13,750 bases of DNA from an uncultured Eubacteriales bacterium (GTDB lineage: Bacteria; Bacillota; Clostridia; Oscillospirales; CAG-272): NCBI GenBank assembly GCA_905187695.1, contig CAJJIY010000036.1, forward strand, positions 1-13,750. Direction: 5' to 3'. The notes under the pieces were generated by a model. It was not told the DNA's origin. It searched no databases and saw nothing but the letters and a program-made list of their open reading frames with translations. Positions 7,253 to 13,750 of the stretch are shown here, piece by piece. Position 1 is the first letter of the stretch; the number at the start of each line of letters is the position of its first letter. The translations under genes were made by a program, and so were the position numbers.

Positions 7253-7406
7253 GCGGTCAGCCCGGCAAACGGCCGGGTATCCGGGGTGAGCGGGCGCGTG
7301 CCGTTTTGCCGAGCCTTCCTTTTTCAATGTCCGGGATCAGGAATCTTCTGCGCTTTTCCGCGCACACCCTGCGTTTGTTTTTTGTGTTTTTACCGAAAGG
7401 AGAACC
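7253..7406 (+). promoter_or_regulatory. Structured 5' leader of the radical SAM gene
   Basis: The leader holds two structures that cannot form together. One is a local hairpin, CCCGGC (7261-7266) with GCCGGG (7272-7277). The other is a longer stem pairing CGGCAAACGG (7263-7272) with CCGTTTTGCCG (7301-7311) through a one-base bulge. The second is followed by a pyrimidine-rich run ending in TTTTT near 7324. I do not recognise a known riboswitch class. Together with the cinA leader and the two promoters this accounts for the gene-free stretch 7021-7406. Confidence 0.35.
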
Positions 7407-8303
7407 ATGTCCGCCTGTGAACTTTGCCCCCGGCGGTGCGGCGCGGACCGCGCGGCGGGGAAAACCGGTTTTTGCCGCCTGCCCGAGGGCGTTTTTGTGG
7501 CGCGCGCCGCGCCGCATTTTTATGAAGAACCGCCGATTTCGGGCACGCGCGGGTCGGGGACGATTTTTTTTGAGGGCTGTACGCTCCGGTGCATTTTTTG
7601 CCAGAACCGCGACATCAGCCGGGGGGCTTCCCGCCCGCCGCTCACAGATGCGGAACTGCTTTCTCTTTTTGGGGAACTTTACCGCGCGGGGGTGCACAAC
7701 TTCAATCTGGTCAGCCCCACGCCCTATGTAAGGGCGCTGTGCCGGGTGCTCCCGGAAGTCAAAAAACGCTACCCGTTGCCGGTCGTTTACAACACCGGCG
7801 GCTATGAGCGGGTGGAAACGCTCCGGCAACTCGCGGGGCTGGTGGACATCTATCTGCCCGATTTCAAGTATGCCGACCCGGCGCTCTCCGCCGCTTTTTC
7901 GGGGGCGGCCGATTATCCCGGGGCGGCCGCAAGCGCCGTGGCCGAAATGGCGCGGCAGACCGGAAAACCGCTCTTTGACTCCGAGGGTATGCTCCGCCGC
8001 GGCACGGTGGTACGGCATCTGGTGCTCCCAGGCCACCGGGCAGACAGTTTTGCGGTGCTCATGCGCCTTGCAGAACTCTTTCCGGCGCGGGATGAGATCC
8101 TGCTTTCGCTCATGCGCCAGTATACGCCGGATTTTGCCCCGGCAGACGCCCCGCGCGAACTGCACCGCCGTGTGACCACTTTTGAATATACAAAGGTCCT
8201 GTCCCTTTGCGAGACCCTTGGATTTCAGGGGTTCTCTCAACAAAAGGGCGCGGCCGATAAAGGGTTTACCCCGGATTTCAGAAAAACGCCGCCTCTTACA
8301 TAA
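7407..8303 (+). CDS. PflX-like radical SAM protein (COG1313 type)
   Basis: This 298-residue protein resembles pyruvate formate-lyase activating enzymes. The radical SAM cluster motif CTLRCIFCQN (C-x3-C-x2-C, near residue 60) binds the 4Fe-4S cluster that cleaves S-adenosylmethionine. The N-terminus has a second Cys group (CELCPRRCG and GFC within the first 26 residues), as in the PflX/COG1313 subfamily. Downstream elements YNTGGYE and VDIYLPDFKY fit the TIM-barrel core. The ATG at 7407 follows AAAGGAG with a 4-base spacer. No glycyl-radical enzyme is in the window, so the substrate is unknown. A promoter and structured leader lie upstream, and a small ORF and terminator follow on the same strand. 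The fold and cofactor are confident; the activation target is not. Confidence 0.9.
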   Translation: MSACELCPRRCGADRAAGKTGFCRLPEGVFVARAAPHFYEEPPISGTRGSGTIFFEGCTLRCIFCQNRDISRGASRPPLTDAELLSLFGELYRAGVHNFNLVSPTPYVRALCRVLPEVKKRYPLPVVYNTGGYERVETLRQLAGLVDIYLPDFKYADPALSAAFSGAADYPGAAASAVAEMARQTGKPLFDSEGMLRRGTVVRHLVLPGHRADSFAVLMRLAELFPARDEILLSLMRQYTPDFAPADAPRELHRRVTTFEYTKVLSLCETLGFQGFSQQKGAADKGFTPDFRKTPPLT

Positions 8304-8348
8304 ATAATCCGGCCGCCGGGCAAAATACCCCCGGAAAGGGGTGAGTTT

Positions 8349-8459
8349 ATGTCCAAAAAGAATAAGAAAGACGAAAAAAAGAAAATCGACGGTAAGGAAC
8401 CCGCGCCGCTGGTGGAAGACCCGGATTCGGTTCCCAACCGCGCTTTCACAGAAATGTGA
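8349..8459 (+). CDS. Small 36-residue charged protein, unrecognised
   Basis: An ATG at 8349 opens 36 codons ending in TGA at 8457-8459. The ribosome binding site AAAGGGGTGA is close to the full anti-Shine-Dalgarno complement and sits 4-5 bases upstream. The N-terminal half is mostly Lys with a few Asp/Glu (MSKKNKKDEKKK), and the C-terminal half is acidic and Pro-containing (EDPDSVPNRAFTEM). It has no Cys, no membrane segment and no signal peptide, so it would be a soluble, probably disordered cytoplasmic peptide. It starts 45 bases after the radical SAM gene and its stop codon runs directly into the terminator stem, so it is the last gene of that transcript. I do not recognise the family. Confidence 0.6.
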   Translation: MSKKNKKDEKKKIDGKEPAPLVEDPDSVPNRAFTEM

Positions 8460-8498
8460 AAAAACCGCACAGTACCCCGTGTACTGTGCGGTTTTTTT
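8459..8498. terminator. Strong two-way terminator
   Basis: An 11-bp perfect stem (CCGCACAGTAC, 8465-8475, with 8481-8491) and a 5-base loop are flanked by six A on the left and seven T on the right, which extends the stem to 17 bp. It ends the plus-strand radical SAM/small-ORF transcript. The A-run gives a T-tract on the minus strand, where it ends the feo operon that stops at 8531. Confidence 0.93.
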
Positions 8499-8530
8499 GC
8501 ATCACGGACGCCGTAAAGAAAACACAGCGG

Positions 8531-8713
8531 TCAGGACTTTCGGTCATCCGGGCTTTTCGGGTTCTTTTTGGGGCGCATCGGGCAATTTTCACAGTCCCCC
8601 CCGCAGGAGTCGCCGCAGCCGTGACCGTGGCGGCGGTTGCGGATTGTGAAATAAACGGCCGCGCCGATGATGAGCGCCAGCACCGCCAACAGAACATAAT
8701 CCAGCGGTTTCAT
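8531..8713 (-). CDS. FeoB-associated Cys-rich membrane protein
   Basis: This 60-residue protein has one membrane segment (about residues 5-24, YVLLAVLALIIGAAVYFTI) followed by a short tail with HGHGCG, a cluster of Cys (CGDSCGGDCENC) and a basic end. It matches the small family of FeoB-associated Cys-rich membrane proteins. The frame extends upstream to 8770 inside feoB, but the ATG at 8713 gives the family length, overlaps the feoB stop codon as ATGA, and has GGGAG 9 bases upstream. The Cys and His residues may bind iron or another metal near the FeoB exit; this is inferred from position and composition. Confidence 0.88.
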   Translation of the reverse strand: MKPLDYVLLAVLALIIGAAVYFTIRNRRHGHGCGDSCGGDCENCPMRPKKNPKSPDDRKS

Positions 8714-10719
8714 GAGAACAGTCTCCCGATATTGTAGATCAGAAAACTCATGAGATAGGCCACACCGCATTGTGCCAACACCACAAAAAGCGTGGCAAAA
8801 CGGGAGTTGAATTCCTTGCGGATGGTTGAAATCGTGGCCACGCAGGGGGTATAAAGCAGGGTGAAAATGAGAAAGCTCAACGCCGAGAGGGGGGTAAAGA
8901 GCGCCGGGAGCGCCGCCTCCAGCGCATCGGCGCTGGTTCCGATCAGCACGGAAAGTGAAGAGACCACCGCTTCCTTGGCGGTAAAGCCCGAAATGAGCGC
9001 TGTGGTCACGCGCCAGTCCTCAAAGCCGAGCGGCCGGAAAAGGACCGAGATAAAGCGCCCGATATAGGCAAGCAGACTTTGCGTGCTGTCGGTGACAAAG
9101 TTGAGCCGCGCGTCAAAGCTCTGCAAGAACCAGATGGCCACCGTTGCCAGCAAAATGACGGTAAAGGCTCTGGAGAGAAAATCTTTGGCCTTTTCCCAAA
9201 GAAGGAGCGCCACGCTTTTGGCGGAGGGCAGGCGATAGTTGGGCAGTTCCATCACAAAGGGCACCGGCTGTCCCCGGAAGGCCGTTTTTTTCAGAATAAG
9301 CGCCACCAGCACGGCCAGCACCACGCCGAAAAGATACAGCCCCATCATAACAAACGCGGCATATCGGGGAAAGAACGCCTTGGTAAACACCGCGTAAATG
9401 GCAATTTTGGCCGAGCAGCTCATATAGGGGGTAAGCAGAATGGTCATTTTCCGGTCGCGGTCGGAGGAGACGGTACGGGTGGCCATCACTGCCGGTACCG
9501 AGCAGCCAAAGCCCATCAGCATCGGCACAAAACTCCGTCCGGAAAGCCCGATTTTACGGAGCGGTTTGTCCATCACAAAAGCCACGCGCGCCATATAGCC
9601 CGTATCTTCCAGCACGGAAAGAAAGAAGAAAAGAGTCACTACGATGGGCAGGAAAGAGACCACACTGCCCACGCCGGTGAAAAGGCCGTCTACAATGAGC
9701 GAATGGATGACCGGATTGAGACCGTAGGCGGTCAGCGCCCGGTCCACCACGCCCGAAAGCGCCGTGATGCCAAGCCCCAAGAGGTCGGAAAGCAGTTTGC
9801 CAATCACATTGAAAGTCATGAAAAAGGTGAAAAACAAAATGCCAAGGAACACCGGGATTGCCGTATATTTACCGGTCAGCACCCGGTCGAGTTTCATCGA
9901 ACGCGCGTGAGCGCGGTTTTCGTGCTGCCTGGTGACAGAGGCGGCCACCACGCTTTCAATATAGGCATAACGCATATCGGCCAGCGCCGCGTTGCGGTCA
10001 AGCCCGGATTCTTCTTCCATCTGCAGGATGCAGTGCTCGATGAGTTCGCGTTCGTTTCTGTCCAATCCCAGTCGGTCGGTCATTTCGCTGTCGCCCTCAA
10101 TCAGTTTGGCCGTACAGAACCGCGGGGGGATCCCCAGCCGTTCCGCGTGGTCTTCGATCAGGTGGGCAATGGCATGGATACAGCGATGCACCGGAGAATC
10201 CTCACAGCAAAAATCGTACTTTTGGGGAAGCGTTCGGGTACGGGCGGTTTCCATGGCACGGTCGATCAGTTCCGAAACGCCTTCTCCCTTGGCCGCGCTG
10301 ATGGGGACGACCGGAATACCCAGCGCCTCGCTCATTTTCTGCACATTGATACTGCCGCCGCCTTTGCGCACCTCGTCCATCATGTTCAAAGCCAATACGG
10401 TGGGCACACGGAGTTCCAGCAACTGGAGGGTGAGATACAGATTGCGTTCAATGTTGGTGGCGTCCACAATATTGATAATGCCGTCCGGCTTTTCGCGAAG
10501 GAGAAAATCGCGGGTGACAATTTCTTCCTGTGTGTAGGGACGAAGCGAATAAATGCCCGGCAGATCCACCACGCTGGCCGATTTTTCTCCCTTAATTTCC
10601 CCCGATTTCCGGTCCACTGTCACGCCGGGGAAATTCCCCACATGCTGATTCGAGCCCGTGAGGGCGTTGAAAAGCGTGGTCTTGCCGCAGTTCTGGTTTC
10701 CGGCCAGCGCAAAAATCAT
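8710..10719 (-). CDS. feoB: Ferrous iron transporter FeoB
   Basis: This 669-residue inner-membrane protein takes up Fe2+. The N-terminal G domain shows G1 GNQNCGKTTLFN (residues 7-18), the switch region VGNFPGVTVD, G3 DLPG, G4 NMMD and G5 SAAKG. A helical region (about 160-270) follows. The membrane part has the two Gate motifs, with conserved Cys in YMSCSAKIAIY and GFGCSVPAVMATR, and ends with TPCVATISTIRKE near the last membrane segments. Length is normal for Gram-positive FeoB, and no fused FeoA or FeoC domain is seen. The ATG at 10719 follows GGAGGTG and overlaps the feoA stop codon as ATGA. It is the middle gene of a feoA-feoB-Cys-rich protein operon. Confidence 0.97.
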   Translation of the reverse strand: MIFALAGNQNCGKTTLFNALTGSNQHVGNFPGVTVDRKSGEIKGEKSASVVDLPGIYSLRPYTQEEIVTRDFLLREKPDGIINIVDATNIERNLYLTLQLLELRVPTVLALNMMDEVRKGGGSINVQKMSEALGIPVVPISAAKGEGVSELIDRAMETARTRTLPQKYDFCCEDSPVHRCIHAIAHLIEDHAERLGIPPRFCTAKLIEGDSEMTDRLGLDRNERELIEHCILQMEEESGLDRNAALADMRYAYIESVVAASVTRQHENRAHARSMKLDRVLTGKYTAIPVFLGILFFTFFMTFNVIGKLLSDLLGLGITALSGVVDRALTAYGLNPVIHSLIVDGLFTGVGSVVSFLPIVVTLFFFLSVLEDTGYMARVAFVMDKPLRKIGLSGRSFVPMLMGFGCSVPAVMATRTVSSDRDRKMTILLTPYMSCSAKIAIYAVFTKAFFPRYAAFVMMGLYLFGVVLAVLVALILKKTAFRGQPVPFVMELPNYRLPSAKSVALLLWEKAKDFLSRAFTVILLATVAIWFLQSFDARLNFVTDSTQSLLAYIGRFISVLFRPLGFEDWRVTTALISGFTAKEAVVSSLSVLIGTSADALEAALPALFTPLSALSFLIFTLLYTPCVATISTIRKEFNSRFATLFVVLAQCGVAYLMSFLIYNIGRLFS

Positions 10720-10949
10720 TTCGCCACCTCCGGCAGGATCTCGATTTTTTCTGCCTCTTCACGCCGAAGCGTCAGTTCATAGCCGCGGATGTGGATTTCC
10801 AACGGATCGCCCATGGGCGCAATTTTCTGGAGCGTCAGCCGTGTTTTGGGGATGAGACCCATATCCAGGAGACGGCAACGGAGCGCGCCTTCGCCGCCAA
10901 CGGCGAGAATCCGGGCAGACTGCCCGATTTTCAGTTCTGCTAAAGTCAT
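10716..10949 (-). CDS. feoA: Ferrous iron transport protein A (FeoA)
   Basis: This 77-residue cytoplasmic protein has the SH3-like FeoA fold, with MTLAELKIGQSARI at the start, the hallmark RCRLLDMGLIPKT near residue 28 and the C-terminal strand EIHIRGYELTLRREEAEKI. It is needed for FeoB function in most systems. The frame is open far upstream to 11138, but that part crosses the promoter. The ATG at 10949 follows GAGGGA and gives the family length. The stop codon overlaps the feoB start by 4 bases, so expression is tightly coupled. Confidence 0.95.
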   Translation of the reverse strand: MTLAELKIGQSARILAVGGEGALRCRLLDMGLIPKTRLTLQKIAPMGDPLEIHIRGYELTLRREEAEKIEILPEVAK

Positions 10950-10983
10950 ATTTCCCTCACTTGCGGAAGAATTTTTCGACAAC

Positions 10984-11012
10984 ATTATACCTTTTTTCCT
11001 TTTGCAAGTCAA
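10984..11012 (-). promoter_or_regulatory. Promoter of the feo operon
   Basis: On the minus strand TTGACT (11012-11007), a 17-base spacer and a perfect TATAAT (10989-10984) form a very strong sigma-A promoter. Transcription starts near 10977, about 28 bases before feoA. I see no clear Fur-type or DtxR-type palindrome across it, although such a strong promoter for iron uptake would be expected to need a repressor. Confidence 0.88.
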
Positions 11013-11044
11013 CCGTTTTTCCGCATTTTTATGAAAGAGAAAGC

Positions 11045-13384
11045 GCGCAGACTGAGACCACGCCGGCCGGTTGTCTGACGGCGGGCCTTGAAAAAGTGGT
11101 CTGCAAAGCCTGCGGGGTAACGGTGAGTGAAAATACAATCCCCGCCACCGGTCACACCTGGGAAACGCTGGCCGCCAAAGCCGCCACCTGCGGCGAGGAC
11201 GGCTATGCCGCAGGGCGCAAATGCAGCACCTGCCTGCTGGAAGAGCCCGGTGAGAAGATCCCCGCCACCGGCGCGCACACGCCGGTTGCCTGCGCCGATA
11301 AGACGCCCACCTGCACGGAAGTCGGTTATACCGGCGGCACCGAATGTAGCGTCTGCCACAAGATCCTCACGGCCCGCACCGAGGTCAAGGCCACCGGTCA
11401 TCACTATGTTTTTGCCGTGACCAAGCGCCCCACCAAGGAGGCGGTCGGTGAAAAGACCGGCACCTGCGGCGGCTGCGGCGATGTGATCCATGCCGAAATC
11501 GCCAAACTGACCTATGATCCCGCCGATGTCTGGGACGGCACCGCCGAAGCGATCTCGTCCGGCGACGGCACACAGGAAAATCCCTACATCATTATGAACG
11601 CCAAACAGCTTAAGCAATTCGGCACCGTGCTGGCAAATGCCAGCGCCACAAACTCCGTTTATGCCAAGCTGGGCGCGGATATCGTTCTCAACGACATTGC
11701 GGACTATGACGAATGGGCCGCAAACGCGCCGGCGCACAACTGGACGGCGCTGGGCGCACTGGGCGGCACACTGGACGGCAACGGCCACACGGTTTACGGC
11801 CTGTACGCCAAGGGAAAAGCGAACAATCTCGGCCTTTTCTCTTCCATCGGCACCAGCAATCTGCCCGGCACGGTGAAAAATCTCACCCTCAAGAACGTTT
11901 ATCTTTTCCAGGAAGAAGAGCAGAACGGTTCAAAGGCCCAGGTCGCCGGCGCGCTGGCGGCACAGGTCTCCCACCATGTCATCAAACTGGAAAATTGCCA
12001 TGTGGAAGGCAAAATTTACGGTTATGACGCCGCGGGCGGTCTCATCGGCGCCGCTTTCTCCGGCACCAACGGCGGCTCTGTTGAAATGATCGGCTGCACG
12101 GTCAAGGGAGAGGTCGGTTCCTCCAACCCGAACCGCAGTGTGACCAAAACAAGCTCCTACTATGATTATGTCGCCTGCGGCGGACTTTTCGGTATGGTCA
12201 AGCTCGGCAAAGACGGCGACTGCACCCTTTCCTTTAAAGATTGCGTCAACGAGGCAAACGTGAACTCCGCGGATTTCGCGGGCGGTCTTTTCGGCCTTGC
12301 CGATTATCAGGAGCGCGTAGCCTGCGTCCGGCTGGAGATTGTGAATTGCATCAACCGCGGGGACATCACCGGCCAGGGCATTTCGGGCGGTCTTTTCGGC
12401 CGGGTCTCCATGAAGGGCACCAGCCTCACCATGACCGGCAACACCAACGAGGGCGACATCCTTTGCACCTGCCGGAACAGCTCCGGAGCCGGCGGCATGG
12501 GCGGAACAATCGCTTCCGCTCCCTCCGGCACCTTTGTCCGCAACAATGTCAACAACGGCAATGTAACCGTTATGGGAAAAGTGACCGACAGAGAAGGCGA
12601 GACCTTTACCCAATACGGCACTGCGGGCGGCATCTTCGCCAACTTCAAAGCGGGCGACTATGTCAGCAACAATAATTTTTCGTATAACTTCAACACCGGC
12701 GATATCCTGGGCGGTTATTATTATGTCGGCGGTCTGGTCGGCAAATTCAGCGGACTGACCAACGAGCGGTCTCCTTTCCAGTATTGCTATAATACCGGCG
12801 CTGTCAAGGCCTGCACGAACAACGCTTCGGCCGGCGGTCTGGTCGGTTACTTTGAGGATCATTCTTATCTCCAGTGGTGCTACAACACCGGCGCGGTCAC
12901 CGGCGAAAACGGCGTCGGCGGTCTGGTCGGCAAAGACGGCAGGAGCTGTGACGCCATCTATTACAGTTGCTTCAACGCCGGTTCGGTCACGGGCAACATC
13001 AATGTCGGCGGTTTCGGCGGCTTTGCTGATGGCGGCAAACGGGTCGTAAAGCAATCCTTCAATGTCGGCACGGTACACGGCGACACCTATGTGGGCGCGT
13101 TCTACGGCCGCTCCACGCTGGACAGCAGCAGCAAAGGGGCTCTTTATCTCATCGGTTGCGCCACCGATGGCGAGGGCAATGCGCAGGGTTCGTACGGTAC
13201 GAACATATACTACAAATGGAATCCGAGGAAGGACTACGAAAATGCCAATGGCATCACCGCGGCGGCTTTCAAAGCGGAGGCTACCTTCAAGAACGCCGGC
13301 TTTTTGTGGGGCGATAAATACTTCCATTTCGAGGGTGAAGATGCGGCTTATCCGGTCTTCACGCTGACCCGGCCCGCAAAATGA
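11045..13384 (+). CDS. 5'-truncated Cys-repeat and GLUG-repeat surface protein
   Basis: The frame encodes about 779 recognisable residues but has no credible beginning. It is open back to a TTG at 10961, yet that part crosses the feoA promoter, has no ribosome binding site and gives no signal peptide. From about 11045 to 11500 come three Cys repeats (C-x9/10-C-x2-C followed by PATGH-like linkers) and a final CGGCG. From 11566 to about 11910 is the GDGTQENPYIIMNAKQL module that often precedes GLUG repeats. GLUG motifs (GGLVGK...YNTGAVTG) run from about 12010 to 13110. The end (EGEDAAYPVFTL) is typical for such proteins. Complete relatives are secreted cell-surface proteins. The first Cys repeat is entered at its start, so the gene was cut inside its repeat region. 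It may be a pseudogene, a silent cassette or an assembly junction. The C-terminus and terminator are intact and no internal stop occurs. Confidence 0.7.
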   Translation, partial: AQTETTPAGCLTAGLEKVVCKACGVTVSENTIPATGHTWETLAAKAATCGEDGYAAGRKCSTCLLEEPGEKIPATGAHTPVACADKTPTCTEVGYTGGTECSVCHKILTARTEVKATGHHYVFAVTKRPTKEAVGEKTGTCGGCGDVIHAEIAKLTYDPADVWDGTAEAISSGDGTQENPYIIMNAKQLKQFGTVLANASATNSVYAKLGADIVLNDIADYDEWAANAPAHNWTALGALGGTLDGNGHTVYGLYAKGKANNLGLFSSIGTSNLPGTVKNLTLKNVYLFQEEEQNGSKAQVAGALAAQVSHHVIKLENCHVEGKIYGYDAAGGLIGAAFSGTNGGSVEMIGCTVKGEVGSSNPNRSVTKTSSYYDYVACGGLFGMVKLGKDGDCTLSFKDCVNEANVNSADFAGGLFGLADYQERVACVRLEIVNCINRGDITGQGISGGLFGRVSMKGTSLTMTGNTNEGDILCTCRNSSGAGGMGGTIASAPSGTFVRNNVNNGNVTVMGKVTDREGETFTQYGTAGGIFANFKAGDYVSNNNFSYNFNTGDILGGYYYVGGLVGKFSGLTNERSPFQYCYNTGAVKACTNNASAGGLVGYFEDHSYLQWCYNTGAVTGENGVGGLVGKDGRSCDAIYYSCFNAGSVTGNINVGGFGGFADGGKRVVKQSFNVGTVHGDTYVGAFYGRSTLDSSSKGALYLIGCATDGEGNAQGSYGTNIYYKWNPRKDYENANGITAAAFKAEATFKNAGFLWGDKYFHFEGEDAAYPVFTLTRPAK
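12279..12401 (+). repeat. 18-bp direct repeat pair in the GLUG region
   Basis: The string CGGGCGGTCTTTTCGGCC is found identically at 12279-12296 and 12384-12401. The copies are 105 bases apart (35 codons) and each encodes the GGLFG core of a GLUG unit. Confidence 0.8.
12725..12934 (+). repeat. 21-bp direct repeat pair in the GLUG region
   Basis: An identical 21-base string beginning GTCGGCGGTCTGGTCGG lies at 12725-12745 and 12914-12934, 189 bases (63 codons) apart. A shorter partial copy occurs near 12833. Each encodes VGGLVGK. Recombination between copies would change the number of GLUG units and keep the frame. Confidence 0.85.
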
Positions 13385-13390
13385 GCCAAA

Positions 13391-13429
13391 AAAGAAAAGA
13401 CCGTACCGCTTCGGCGGTACGGTCTTTTT
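13391..13429. terminator. Two-way terminator with UUCG loop
   Basis: A 15-bp perfect stem (13395-13409 with 13414-13428) closes a TTCG tetraloop through a C-G pair. T-tracts follow on both strands: TTTTTG on the plus strand and TTTTCTTTTTT on the minus strand. It ends the GLUG gene on the plus strand and the SPASM gene on the minus strand, which converge here. Confidence 0.93.
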
Positions 13430-13468
13430 GTTGTTTGCGGCGGTTTTGTCCGGCAGGGGAGGCAATTT

Positions 13469-13750
13469 TCACCCGGAAAATCCCCCTTTTCTTTTATCCG
13501 ATTTTCCCCCGGCAAACCCGCAGCGGCGGCACAGCGGCAAGACGGCGCGGCGGAGGGTAAAGCCGTTATAAAGCGTCAGAGCGGCAGGGGAGGCAAGGAT
13601 GTCCGACAAAGAGGCCTCAAAAAGATTGCCCAGCGCTGCGTGCCCCTCCGCGTCCAGACAGCAGGGCACAACCCGTCCGTCCGCCAGCACGCCCACCTGA
13701 TCGCGCAGGCCGTGGCAGAAAACGGGCGCGTCGGCCGGGCGTTCGGGCGC
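13469..13750 (-). CDS. Radical SAM/SPASM protein, C-terminal part
   Basis: The last 93 residues of a protein whose start lies beyond the right edge. The frame is open to the last base, and the GTG at 13696 is only an internal codon. Visible sequence begins APERPADAPVFCHGLRDQVG and continues with GRVVPCCLDAEGHAALGNL, LSDILAS and LCRRCGFA. This Cys pattern (C...CC...C-x2-C) and the LGNLFEASL-type segment are those of a SPASM domain, which binds an auxiliary 4Fe-4S cluster in radical SAM enzymes that modify peptides or other substrates. The radical SAM core itself is not in the window, so the substrate cannot be judged. The tail after the last Cys is short and basic. Confidence 0.85.
   Translation of the reverse strand, partial: APERPADAPVFCHGLRDQVGVLADGRVVPCCLDAEGHAALGNLFEASLSDILASPAALTLYNGFTLRRAVLPLCRRCGFAGGKSDKRKGGFSG

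Noticed and set aside
7257..8243. A 328-codon minus-strand frame opposite the radical SAM gene
   Set aside because: The plus strand has the C-x3-C-x2-C motif and a good ribosome binding site. The minus frame has neither motifs nor signals.
9079..10782. A 567-codon plus-strand frame opposite feoB and feoA
   Set aside because: Shadow of confident genes; the His/Gly/Arg-rich translation matches no family and has no start signals.
10961..10990. Plus-strand promoter (TTGCGG with TTATAC) for the GLUG gene
   Set aside because: Both hexamers match the consensus poorly, and the stretch is better explained as the feo promoter on the minus strand.
10961..11044. TTG at 10961 as the true start of the GLUG protein
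   Set aside because: No ribosome binding site, no signal peptide, and the segment overlaps the feoA promoter on the other strand.
11930..13465. A 511-codon minus-strand frame opposite the GLUG gene
   Set aside because: The plus strand carries recognisable Cys and GLUG repeats and the typical C-terminal ending. The minus frame also crosses the terminator hairpin.

Overview
The window looks like chromosomal DNA of an anaerobic, fermentative Gram-positive bacterium, most likely a GC-rich gut-type member of the Clostridia. The reasons are strong AAGGAG-type ribosome binding sites, consensus sigma-A promoters, a pfkA-ldh pair, feoA-feoB with a FeoB-associated Cys-rich membrane protein, a PflX-like radical SAM protein, a VTC/DUF4956/carbohydrate-binding lipoprotein operon, and a GLUG-repeat surface protein. 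I cannot support a finer placement. I see no tRNA, rRNA, CRISPR array, transposase or phage gene.

Layout. From 1 to 7020 everything coding is on the minus strand. An operon (3401 down to 63) encodes a VTC-type polyphosphate polymerase domain protein, a DUF4956 membrane protein and a large lipoprotein of right-handed beta-helix type (Cthe_2159/DUF4353-like). The first two genes overlap by 8 bases and the last two by 1 base. Next is a pfkA-ldh operon (5634 to 3565) with a near-perfect promoter and a strong terminator, making fructose-1,6-bisphosphate and reducing pyruvate. Upstream of it is cinA (7020 to 5737), with its own promoter and a long leader. A divergent intergenic region (7021-7406) carries the cinA promoter and, on the plus strand, the promoter and a structured leader of a PflX-like radical SAM gene (7407-8303). 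That gene is followed by a 36-codon ORF (8349-8459) and a strong two-way terminator (8459-8498). On the minus strand, feoA, feoB and a small Cys-rich membrane gene (10949 to 8531) form an overlapping ferrous-iron uptake operon with a consensus promoter.

The right end is accessory. A plus-strand reading frame (about 11045-13384) encodes Cys-rich repeats followed by a GLUG-repeat domain. It has no start codon, ribosome binding site, promoter or signal peptide, and its upstream side runs straight into the feoA promoter, so it is a 5'-truncated gene: a pseudogene, a silent cassette or an assembly junction. A UUCG-loop terminator (13395-13428) separates it from the C-terminal end of a radical SAM/SPASM protein that runs off the window.

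The points most worth following up are the truncated GLUG cassette with its in-frame DNA repeats, the VTC-DUF4956-lipoprotein operon, the unrecognised 36-residue ORF, the structured leader of the radical SAM gene, and the apparent loss of an allosteric-site glutamate in PfkA next to an LDH that keeps both fructose-bisphosphate-binding residues.
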